This document shows positions 27,792 to 35,423 of a DNA stretch of 64,000 bases, in pieces (within the stretch, counting starts at the first letter, position 1; every line of letters starts with the position of its first letter). The notes under the pieces were generated by a model. That model ran no database searches and was not told the DNA's origin. It saw only the letters and a list, made by a program, of their open reading frames with translations. The translations under genes were made by a program, and so were the position numbers. The stretch comes from Engelhardtia mirabilis (GTDB lineage Bacteria > Planctomycetota > UBA1135 > GCA-002686595). The stretch is from the NCBI GenBank assembly GCA_007751255.1, contig CP036296.1:6324001-6388000 (forward strand). Reading direction: 5' to 3'.

Positions 27792-28777
27792 TCCGCTTCC
27801 GCCGCACATTCATCGTCGCCACCCTGGTCGGCCTGGCCATCGGTTTCGCCCTGCAGCGCATCCGCGCCCCGCAGTTGGGCGGGGTCGGGACTGGCTTCCC
27901 CTTCGAACGGCGACTCCCGGCGCTGGTGGCGGCGTCGGGCCCGGACCGACTGTCCGGACAGGTCGTCGACTCCGGCGGCACCGCGCTGCCCCAGGTGGCG
28001 GTGACCGTGGTCGGCCCCGCCGGGGTGCACTCGGTCTGGAGCGGCACCGACGGGGAGTTCTCGATCGACGGGCTGGCCCCGGGGGCCCACGAGGTGCACC
28101 TGGTGTCGACCGATCGTCCGGGCGCGACGGTCGCCGTCACGGTGCCGAGCGACGGGCCCCTGAGGCTGGTCGCCCCCGATCCGTGGCCGGTGCTGGAGAC
28201 CCTGCCGAGCATGGAGCTGGCGCCGATGAACGGGCGCATCGAGCCCCTGCCCGTGGGAGGAGCCACGGGGTACGTCGTGCTGCTGACGCCTGAGGGTGCG
28301 GCCGTCGAAGCGGGGCTGGCAGGCCGGTTGCAGCGTCGCGCGGTGGTGGGTGCGGACGGTGAGTTCCGCGTGGAGCGGCTGACCCTGGGCAGCTATCGGG
28401 TCTCGCTGCTCCCGCCCTGGGCAGGGGGCGGAACCTGGCCCGAGCTCGTGGTGAGCGGCTTCGAGCACCGAGGCGACGGCACACCGTTGCGACTGCCGGG
28501 CAGCTCGGCGGAACTCGTCGGGCGAATCGTCGACCAGGGTGGCGAGGCCGTCGCGGGCGCGCTCGTGACCCTGCGCAGCTCGACCCAGCCGGAACGGCGC
28601 TGGCCCTCGGCCGAGACCGGCTCCGATGGCCACTTCCGAATCGGTGACCTCCCCGGCGGCAGCTACGAAGTCCGCGTGAGCGCGGGCCGCGCGCGCTTCG
28701 AACGATCCCTGCGCGTGCCGGACCTGCGCTCGGTGACGCTGGAAGTTCCGCCGCTCGACGTGGCGGCGCCGCGCTGA
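27788..28777 (+). CDS. Membrane-anchored protein with carboxypeptidase-regulatory-like repeats
   Basis: 329 residues from a TTG that overlaps the kinase stop codon (TTGA). N-terminal signal anchor (FIVATLVGLAIGFAL), then at least two CNA-B-like units: LSGQVVDSGGTALPQVAVTVVGPAG...FSIDGLAPGAHEVHLV and LVGRIVDQGGEAVAGALVTLRSS...FRIGDLPGGSYEVRVSAG. Such beta-sandwich domains make stalks on surface proteins. Coupling to a histidine kinase gene is unusual and may mean the kinase and this protein are co-regulated, but that is inference. Same family as the genes at 15732, 48243, 59592 and 61146. Confidence 0.82.
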   Translation: MIRFRRTFIVATLVGLAIGFALQRIRAPQLGGVGTGFPFERRLPALVAASGPDRLSGQVVDSGGTALPQVAVTVVGPAGVHSVWSGTDGEFSIDGLAPGAHEVHLVSTDRPGATVAVTVPSDGPLRLVAPDPWPVLETLPSMELAPMNGRIEPLPVGGATGYVVLLTPEGAAVEAGLAGRLQRRAVVGADGEFRVERLTLGSYRVSLLPPWAGGGTWPELVVSGFEHRGDGTPLRLPGSSAELVGRIVDQGGEAVAGALVTLRSSTQPERRWPSAETGSDGHFRIGDLPGGSYEVRVSAGRARFERSLRVPDLRSVTLEVPPLDVAAPR

Positions 28778-28889
28778 TTCCGAGCTGGCGCGGTCGGTCG
28801 GGCCGGTGGCCTGGCCCCTGGGCAACTGGAACGGCGAGTGATCGGGCCGGGTGGCAGGATGCCGCTTCGCGGAGCGACGAATCGTCGGG

Positions 28890-29924
28890 TCAGCGTCCGA
28901 GCAATCCGGCGGCGAAGGCCAGGAGTTCCGCGGGCCGGAAGGGCTTCGCGAGGCACGCGAGCTCGGCTCGATCCTCCGCGACCGGGCCCTGGCTGAAGCA
29001 GCCGATGGCCGGCCCGCGGGGGCTCGTCAACTCGTCGACGAGGGCCAGCGCTTCCCTGCGGCGTTGCACGCCCTCGCCCTGGTCCACCAAGAGGAGATCG
29101 AAGGCGCGCTCGCCCGCGGCCGCCCGCGCGCCCGCCGGATCCGAGCAGGTGGTGACCGCGTAGCCACCTTCGCGCAGGACGATTCCGACCAGCTCGGCGA
29201 GCTGCGTGTCGCGTTCGAGGACGAGCACCGACGGCGCCGCGCTCGCCGCCGGGGCGGCGAGCGGGGTCGCGCCGCCCTCAGGGGTGTCCGAGGGTCCACG
29301 CTCGAGGCCCGCCAGGTTGACTCTGAGGGTCTTCGAGGGGCCGCTCGAGTCCTCGTGGTCGGCGGGGACGATGCCCAGTGAAGACCAGACATCGCGGTCG
29401 AGTTCAGAATCACGCCCGTCGCCGAGCTCGACGACGAAGCCCGAGGGCGAGCTTCGCGCCGCCATCCGATAGGTGTTGCCGCGCCCGACGAGGGCGGACT
29501 CGACTCCCAGCACGACGGCCAGCTGCAGGAGCGCCCTCGAAACGAGCACGGCCGGCATGGCCGACGGGAGGTCGACCTCGATCGAGAGGCCGGTGGCCTG
29601 GCAGACCGGCTCGAGGAGCTCGCGCGCCTGATCGAGGGCGAAGCGGGCGTCGACCTTGTCGGGCGGGCCCTCGGCATCCTTGGCGAAGCTGGACAGGAAT
29701 CGCACCAGCCGCACCACGGCGCGGGTCTGGTCGTCGACCGTCGCTGCGAGCTGCTTGACGGCGGGCGCGGCAGGCTTCGCCCGCACCAGCTCCCCCAGCC
29801 CGACGACGGTCGCCAGGCCATTGTTCAGGCGATGGGCGACCGCCGGCACGAGCGCTGCCAGCGCGGCATCGCGTCGACGGGTGAAATCGGGCCCGAGGCC
29901 GCAGTCGTGCTCGCTCTCGACCAT
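28890..29924 (-). CDS. Degenerate histidine kinase fused to a decayed receiver domain
   Basis: 344 residues. The N-terminal 90 residues form a dimerisation/phosphotransfer-like helix pair with AAVAHRLNNGLATVVGLGELV, an HxxNN box as in HisKA domains (normally HDFNN or HELNN). The next 120 residues occupy the ATPase position (ARELLEPVCQATGLSIEVDL...) but show no G1 or G2 glycine box. The C-terminal 115 residues are receiver-like: SVLVLERDTQLAELVGIVLREGGYAV has lost the usual acidic pair, while the phosphoacceptor Asp (LLLVDQG) and Lys (CLAKPF) remain. It is probably a phosphotransfer or scaffold protein. Divergent from the membrane protein at 30070, convergent with the surface gene ending at 28777. 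Confidence 0.75.
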   Translation of the reverse strand: MVESEHDCGLGPDFTRRRDAALAALVPAVAHRLNNGLATVVGLGELVRAKPAAPAVKQLAATVDDQTRAVVRLVRFLSSFAKDAEGPPDKVDARFALDQARELLEPVCQATGLSIEVDLPSAMPAVLVSRALLQLAVVLGVESALVGRGNTYRMAARSSPSGFVVELGDGRDSELDRDVWSSLGIVPADHEDSSGPSKTLRVNLAGLERGPSDTPEGGATPLAAPAASAAPSVLVLERDTQLAELVGIVLREGGYAVTTCSDPAGARAAAGERAFDLLLVDQGEGVQRRREALALVDELTSPRGPAIGCFSQGPVAEDRAELACLAKPFRPAELLAFAAGLLGR

Positions 29925-30069
29925 GATCTGGGGCGGGTTCCGGGGCTGAAGGTGTGCGGTCCCGAGCAGCCGTGGTGCGGTCCGGCCCGCTGGCCATTAG
30001 TCTGCGCCGTCGGGTGCGGTCGTCCCAGGCTTCACCGGGCCGACCCTCCCGAAAATCAACACCGATCGG

Positions 30070-31968
30070 TTGAAGCGCACCACCGCCCTGCTCCTGGCCC
30101 TGGCTCTGCTGGTGGCCCACGTGCTGACCCTGCAGCAAGACGCCGCGGGCCATCTGGCCCAGGTCGGGGAGCGCGGGCATGCCGTCCTTCGCCTCGCACG
30201 GCAGATCGTGCACGAAGGCACCCTGGCCTGGAACGCCGGTGGTCCTGTGGTGGACGCGTACCCCTCGTGGGCCTGGCTGGCGACCGCGGCGACGGCCGAG
30301 CGTTTCTACTGGCCAACTCCGTGGATCCTCCAGGCGACGGGTGGATTCGCGGCTCTGATGCTGGTCTTCGTTCTGGCGCGCTTCAGCCCGGCGCGGATGA
30401 CCGGCGTGATCGCGCCGCTGCTGCTGGTGGTCAGCGGCCCCTTGGCCGCCGCGGCCCTCTCCGGCGTGGAGTGGACGACCTTCGCCCTGGCCGCCTGCGT
30501 CGGCTTCCTGGCCCACGAGGGCCAGCGACCACGCTGGTGTGCCGGCGCCATGGCTGCGGCGGTGTTGATCCGGCCAGAGGGCATGGGCCTGGCCCTCCTG
30601 TTGGCCGCGTTCGAATGGCGCAGCGCCGTGCGGCGCGGCCCGCGCGTGGGCTGGCTGCCCTTCGCGGCGCCCCTCGTAGCCGTCGTTCTGACCACCCTGA
30701 TCCGACGGGCAGTGACCGGCGTCTGGCTCAGCCCCCTCGCTGCCGACGCGCTGCATTACGACCCCGCGCGCATTCGGGTGGGCCTCTCGTACCTGCGCAG
30801 CTTCCTGCTCCACAGCGGCGCCCCCCTGACCGCCGTCTTCGCCAGCCTCGCCCTGATCCTGATGCGCGGCAAGCCCCGTCGCGCCACCCGGGCGGCGATC
30901 CTCGGCTGGGCCTGGTGCCTGTGGATCGCCTGGAACGGCGGCGACGACGAGCCCTTCTGGCTGGCCCTGGCCCCGGCGCTGCCGGCGCTGTTCCTGTCGG
31001 TCCAAGGGGTCATCACCCGCGCGGTCGACTCCGACTCGCGTCTGCTGCACGCCAGCGGGTGGGGCCTGTTCGTCCTCGGTGGCTTGGCCGGCATCCTCGC
31101 CAGCAAGCTCCCCGGCAACATCGGGCCGATCCCCCTAGAAGCGGCGCAGCACGCCTGGATGGGCCAGGGCCAAACGACCGTCGCCCCCGGCCTCGACGTC
31201 GGCCTCGCGCGACTCGGCAAGCACGCCGACCTCGCTCGCGTCGAGCGACTGCGAACCATCGGCATCTTCCTGCGCGACGAGTTGCCCGCCAACGCGACCG
31301 TGTTGACCCCCTGGCCGGGCGCGATCGGTTACCTCTCCCGGCGTCGCGTCTTCGACCTCGCCAACCGCGTCGTGCCCCCCCCCGGCACCCGCCGGACCCA
31401 TTCGTGGCTCGGCCCCCCCCAGGGCGACATCCTCGCGGCCCTCGAGCGCGAGCCCGAGTACGTGATCCCCTCGACCCAGCTCGACGAACCCCTGCGCAGC
31501 CTCGAGCAAGTCGCCGAACTCTGGCTGGACCAGTTCGACAGCGAGCCGCGCACGCCCGAGCGCGAGGCCGCCGTCGCCGAGGCGTTCCAGGCCTACGAGT
31601 TGGTCGGTGTGCCGATCGCAGTCGACAGTCGCCAGCCCCACCTGACGGCACCCGATCCAGTCTCCATCCTGCGCCTGCGCCGGTTGGGGTTGACCCCGGA
31701 ACTCGAGATCGAGCACGACGACACGACGTTCGCTATTCGGGTCCGTCACCGTGGTCACCGCCAGATTGCCGACTTGGAGGTGCTGCTCGTGGATCGAGAG
31801 GGTCGTGAGTGGACCCTCCATCCGACGGGGGAATTCAGGGTGTCCTCGCCGGCTCGGGCGCGGGTGAGGTTGTTGATCTATCGGTCGGGGAGGCGGCCGG
31901 TGGAGTTGATTTCTGGGGTACTGCCGGAGGGGGGGGAGATTCGTGCCGCCCTGCGGTTGCCCCACTGA
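30070..31968 (+). CDS. Polytopic membrane protein, GT-C glycosyltransferase-like
   Basis: 632 residues from a TTG start (MKRTTALLLALALLVAHVLTL if read as Met). About ten membrane segments in the first 350 residues, with the loop sequence SGVEWTTFALAACVGFLAHEG and AAAVLIRPEGMGLALLLAA. The SG-E-W and IRPEG motifs recur in bacterial GT-C-type integral membrane glycosyltransferases that use lipid-linked sugars. The C-terminal 280 residues are a soluble, probably periplasmic region. No diagnostic catalytic residue can be assigned from sequence alone. The stop codon TGA is completed by the first two bases of the insertion sequence (T from the target, GA from the element); without it the frame would have ended a few codons later. 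Confidence 0.72.
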   Translation: MKRTTALLLALALLVAHVLTLQQDAAGHLAQVGERGHAVLRLARQIVHEGTLAWNAGGPVVDAYPSWAWLATAATAERFYWPTPWILQATGGFAALMLVFVLARFSPARMTGVIAPLLLVVSGPLAAAALSGVEWTTFALAACVGFLAHEGQRPRWCAGAMAAAVLIRPEGMGLALLLAAFEWRSAVRRGPRVGWLPFAAPLVAVVLTTLIRRAVTGVWLSPLAADALHYDPARIRVGLSYLRSFLLHSGAPLTAVFASLALILMRGKPRRATRAAILGWAWCLWIAWNGGDDEPFWLALAPALPALFLSVQGVITRAVDSDSRLLHASGWGLFVLGGLAGILASKLPGNIGPIPLEAAQHAWMGQGQTTVAPGLDVGLARLGKHADLARVERLRTIGIFLRDELPANATVLTPWPGAIGYLSRRRVFDLANRVVPPPGTRRTHSWLGPPQGDILAALEREPEYVIPSTQLDEPLRSLEQVAELWLDQFDSEPRTPEREAAVAEAFQAYELVGVPIAVDSRQPHLTAPDPVSILRLRRLGLTPELEIEHDDTTFAIRVRHRGHRQIADLEVLLVDREGREWTLHPTGEFRVSSPARARVRLLIYRSGRRPVELISGVLPEGGEIRAALRLPH

Positions 31969-31990
31969 TGCTGACCCAGTTCGCTGGGGT
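31967..31990 (+). repeat. Left terminal inverted repeat of the insertion sequence
   Basis: Begins GATGCTGACCC and ends GCTGGGGT. Matches the reverse complement of 33210-33233 at 22 of 24 positions; the mismatches are at 31974 and 31979. Confidence 0.85.
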
Positions 31991-32041
31991 AAATCCGAGT
32001 TGGACCCGTAACCACGGCGGCTCTCGATCGGTCCTTCGGAC

Positions 32042-33166
32042 ATGGACTCGATCATCTGGCAAGCTGGGCGCGACGAAGACCGTCTCTCATTCGAGCACTT
32101 CGTGCCCCTCGAGTGTCCGTGGAGCAGCTGCCCCTCGCGGAACAGCGAGGCGACCTACCGAGCTCACTCAAACGGCTCCTTCCTGAGGAAATGCGACGGA
32201 AGGAGGGTTCCACGCTTCCGATGCCCCGCCTGCAAGGCTGGCTTCTCGGCACAGACCTTCCGCGTCGACTACCGACTCAAGAAGCCCCAGCTTCTTCGAC
32301 TGCACATGGAGCTGTTTGTCTCCAAGGTCACCCTCAGGCAGACGGCTCGGATATCGGGCGCGAACTACGACACGGTCGCGCGGCATCAGCGCCTCCTGGG
32401 AGTCCACTGCCGCGCACTCCAACGCTCGCTTCTCATTCGCTCCAGAGACGCCACCTCGAGCGGGAGCGAGCTGGGCGGTAGCGCTCCGAGCGACGGCGAT
32501 CAGAACAGCCGCATCACAACGATCGCATTCGACGAACTCGAGACCTTCGAGACCGACCGGGTGAACAAGCCGGTCACTGCCGCGGTCGTCGTCGACGCGA
32601 AGTCGCTGTTCATCTTGGAGGTGGAGGTCGGGGCTCTTCCGCAAAGGCGCCGCCGTGGCTCGAAACGGCGAGATTCGGGGCAGGCGGGTTCGAGCGGGAC
32701 GACTCGTCGCTCGGGATCCAGGCGTGCCGTGCGGTCTGCGCTCCGACGAACGGCCGAATGGCTCGGCACCGAGGCGCGTGTCGTCGCGATCTCCGACAAG
32801 AAAAGGACCTACCCGGCAGCACTGAAGAGGGCCTTTGGCACCAGGTGCATCGCACACGTCCAAGTGAGCTCGAAGGCACGCCGAATCAACTCGAATCCCC
32901 TCTTTCCCGCGAATCTGACCCTGGCAATGCTGCGCGACGGCGTGTCGCGGCTCGTCCGGCGGTCGTGGGCCCACTCGAAGCTTCGATCTCGCCTCCGACT
33001 CCATCTCTGGATCTGGATCGCCTGGCGCAATTGGTGCCGCGATCGAGTCGTTGGCTCGCGCGGACACACGGCGGCCATGGAGGCTGGACACGCGAATCAA
33101 CCGTTGAGTCGGGGCCGACTCCTCGGCTGGCACGGCCGATTCACCTGGCTAGCAGGCCGTCCTTGA
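32042..33166 (+). CDS. Transposase with N-terminal zinc ribbon, IS1/IS1595-like
   Basis: 374 residues. Residues 25-70 contain CPWSSC and CPACKAGFSAQTF, a likely zinc ribbon for end recognition, followed by a helix-turn-helix (FVSKVTLRQTARISGANYDTVARHQRLL). The catalytic core shows AFDELETFETD (first Asp region), a strand-like TAAVVVDAKSLFILEVEVG, an Arg/Ser-rich insertion, AISDKKRTYPAALKRAF (second Asp), and LAMLRDGVSRLVRRSWAHSK...LHLWIWIAWRNWCR, which resembles the IS1 InsB end (RLVRRTLAFSK...YHNF). The frame is intact. It is the only gene of the element. Family level is confident; the exact IS family is not. Confidence 0.8.
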   Translation: MDSIIWQAGRDEDRLSFEHFVPLECPWSSCPSRNSEATYRAHSNGSFLRKCDGRRVPRFRCPACKAGFSAQTFRVDYRLKKPQLLRLHMELFVSKVTLRQTARISGANYDTVARHQRLLGVHCRALQRSLLIRSRDATSSGSELGGSAPSDGDQNSRITTIAFDELETFETDRVNKPVTAAVVVDAKSLFILEVEVGALPQRRRRGSKRRDSGQAGSSGTTRRSGSRRAVRSALRRTAEWLGTEARVVAISDKKRTYPAALKRAFGTRCIAHVQVSSKARRINSNPLFPANLTLAMLRDGVSRLVRRSWAHSKLRSRLRLHLWIWIAWRNWCRDRVVGSRGHTAAMEAGHANQPLSRGRLLGWHGRFTWLAGRP

Positions 33167-33209
33167 TTGGCGGATGGAGCGGTACGACGGGACCCACTTC
33201 GGCGGACAG

Positions 33210-33233
33210 ACCCCAGCGAAGTGGGGCAGCATC
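33210..33233 (-). repeat. Right terminal inverted repeat of the insertion sequence
   Basis: Reverse complement begins GATGCTGCCCC and ends GCTGGGGT. It pairs with the left repeat at 31967-31990 with two mismatches. Its outer end overlaps the stop codon of the regulator gene at 33232. Confidence 0.85.
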
Positions 33234-35157
33234 ACTTGATGTCGTAGCGCTTGAGCTTCCGATACAAGGTGCTCTTCCCGATCTTCAACAACCGAGCCGC
33301 CGCCAACTTGTCCCCCCCCGTGTGCTCGAGCGCCCGCAACAACGCCTTGCGCTCGAACGACTCCAATGAGATGGGCTCCTCCTCGACCGCCGCCGCCTCG
33401 ACCCCGTACTGGGTCCGCGGGGCAGGCATCGGCGACACCGGCGTGAGCACGTGCGTCCCCGTCGGTCGATCGGTCCTCGGTCGCTGGGGCGCCATCTCGT
33501 CATTGCGGGTGAGCGAGGCGTGCAGGTCCCGCAACTTGCGCGGCAGCTGATCGACATCCACCACCGGCTCGGTCGCCGCCCGGCAGGCGCGCTCGACCAT
33601 GCTCTCGAGCTCGCGCACGTTCCCCAGCCAGTCGAAGGACTCGATCACCCAGAGGGCTTCGTCGCTGAATCGGGGTCGGCCGAGGTGAACGCCGTAGCGC
33701 TGGGCAAAGTGCTCGGCCAGCGGAACGATGTCCTCGCGGCGCTCACGCAGGGGCGCGAGACGCAGCACGTGGTTGGCGAAGAGCTTGCGCAACTCGGGGT
33801 CGAAGGTGCCGGCTTCGACGCGGCTGGTCAGGTCGCCGGCATCGTGGGCGATCAGTCGGCAGCTCAAGCGTCGCTGGGTCGCATCGCCGACGCGCGTGGT
33901 GCGTCCGGTGGTCACGGCTTCGACCAAGCGCCTCTGAAGGGCAGAGGGCATCAGGCCGATGTCAGCCAACAGCAAGGAGCCGTGGGAGGCTCGCTCGAGC
34001 AGGCCCGGGGCGGCCTTGTCGGCGCCGTCGAAGGCCCCTGCGCTGTGGCCGAAGAGCTCGCGCTCGAGGGACTCGGGCGCCATGGCGCCACAGTCGACGG
34101 TGAGGAACGGCCCGCGGCGGTTGGAGCCGTGGTGCAGGGCACGCGCGGCGCGGTGCCGTCCAGTGCCCTCCTCACCAACCAACAGGACCGGGTCGGATTC
34201 CTTGGCGAGCTCCGCCAGTCGAGCGCGGAGGTCGACCGTGCTATCCGCTTCGCCCACCATGTTGCCCGGGTGGAAGACCGAGCGGGCCGCTTCGATCAGC
34301 GGCGCCAACTCCCGATCGCGGCGGTCGGCGACCGATGCGCTGCGCTCTTGGATCAGGACGATCCGAAGGCCCGGGTCGGGGTGGCCCGGGCGCGGAACGA
34401 GGGGGATCACCGACGCGGTGAGGCGCAGGGTGTCGCGGGCGGAGGTCGGCCGCAGGTCGAAGCGGAAGCCGTGTCGAGGCTCGGTGCGTGCGTCGCGGAC
34501 GAAGGCTTCGAGGCCCGAGCCCACGGCGAGGGAACCCAGATTGCGGCCCTCGACGTCGCGACCGAACAACTCGCGGCCACCGCGATCGACCAGCCGTACG
34601 AGGCCTTCCGAATCGACGACCATCAGGGCATCGAGAACCGCTGAATCCCCGCGCGGACCGCCCTTCGCACCGCCCTCGCTGGCCCGCAGGGCCACCTCCA
34701 GATCAGCCCCGCGACGACGCTCTTCGAGTAGCCGCCGGTTGTGCTCGTCCAGCAGGCGGTTCTGGAGGTGCAGGTCGTCCTGCAGCGCCTTCGTCCGCAG
34801 CATGGCGCGCACGACGTCCTCGAGCAGGGTGTTGTCGCCCTTGATCAGGAACGAGTCGCAACCGGACTCATAGCCACGGTGAAGCTCGTCGCGCCCCTTC
34901 ACCTGCCCGCTCACCAGCACCACCGGAACGGCGTGCACATGGGGCATGGCCTTGATGCGTCGGCAGACCTCGTAGCCGTCGATGCCTGCGCCCAGCATGA
35001 CGTCGACGAGGAACAGGTCGAAGCCACCAGCTCGGGCTTCCATGACGCCCATCGCCCCGGTCGGTGCGATCACGACGACATGCCCTAAGTCCTGCAGGCG
35101 ACTTTGGAGTAGGAGCTGGGTCCCTGGGTCGTCTTCGATGACGAGGATTCGTGCCAC
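33232..35157 (-). CDS. Receiver-AAA+-Fis response regulator (NtrC-like) with altered catalytic motifs
   Basis: 641 residues from the GTG at 35157 (ARILVIEDDPGTQLL), aligned to the start of its paralogue; a GTG at 35178 is an alternative. Receiver domain 1-125 with acidic pair EDD, phospho-Asp in FLVDVML and Lys in LIKGD. A PAS-like region lies around 170-280. The AAA+ domain from about 310 keeps the overall NtrC fold (NWRELF-type FDWLGNVRELESMVERAC) but Walker A reads GEEGTGRH (Lys replaced by Arg), the sigma-54-contacting GAFTGA loop reads GAFDGA, and Walker B reads LLLADI instead of LFLDE. The C-terminal Fis-type helix-turn-helix (GGDKLAAARLLKIGKSTLYRKLKRYDIK) is intact. It probably binds DNA but may not hydrolyse ATP or open sigma-54 promoters. 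Confidence 0.85.
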   Translation of the reverse strand: MARILVIEDDPGTQLLLQSRLQDLGHVVVIAPTGAMGVMEARAGGFDLFLVDVMLGAGIDGYEVCRRIKAMPHVHAVPVVLVSGQVKGRDELHRGYESGCDSFLIKGDNTLLEDVVRAMLRTKALQDDLHLQNRLLDEHNRRLLEERRRGADLEVALRASEGGAKGGPRGDSAVLDALMVVDSEGLVRLVDRGGRELFGRDVEGRNLGSLAVGSGLEAFVRDARTEPRHGFRFDLRPTSARDTLRLTASVIPLVPRPGHPDPGLRIVLIQERSASVADRRDRELAPLIEAARSVFHPGNMVGEADSTVDLRARLAELAKESDPVLLVGEEGTGRHRAARALHHGSNRRGPFLTVDCGAMAPESLERELFGHSAGAFDGADKAAPGLLERASHGSLLLADIGLMPSALQRRLVEAVTTGRTTRVGDATQRRLSCRLIAHDAGDLTSRVEAGTFDPELRKLFANHVLRLAPLRERREDIVPLAEHFAQRYGVHLGRPRFSDEALWVIESFDWLGNVRELESMVERACRAATEPVVDVDQLPRKLRDLHASLTRNDEMAPQRPRTDRPTGTHVLTPVSPMPAPRTQYGVEAAAVEEEPISLESFERKALLRALEHTGGDKLAAARLLKIGKSTLYRKLKRYDIK

Positions 35158-35423
35158 GGGGGTTTCCGCTGGTCCCACGAGGTGGAAGCGGGTGGGGGGA
35201 TTGGGGGGTTGGGCGAGCGAGCGCGAACCCGTGCCATGGAGTCAGAACCGGGAACGCGAGGCGGGGTGACGAGGGGAGGGAGATGGCAGTGTCCCTGGAG
35301 ATGAGTTAGCAACTCGCGTTGGACGGATCCACGACCGATCCGAAACCGTATCCGGGAACGCTTCCCCTATCAGGGAATGGCGCAGCGCAATCAGGCGATC
35401 GGGCCCGCCCCGATCGCCGTCAT

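Larger units (their letters stand above)
31967..33233 (+). mobile_element. Complete insertion sequence, about 1.27 kb, single transposase gene
   Basis: The element is delimited by 24-base terminal inverted repeats (31967-31990 and 33210-33233, 22 of 24 matching) and carries one transposase gene that fills most of it. A three-base direct repeat ACT flanks it (31964-31966 and 33234-33236), consistent with a target duplication but too short to be conclusive. It sits exactly between two convergent genes and contributes GA to both of their TGA stops. The transposase resembles zinc-ribbon DDE enzymes of the IS1/IS1595 type; the family is not certain. The intact frame and well-matched ends point to recent insertion. 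Confidence 0.85.
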
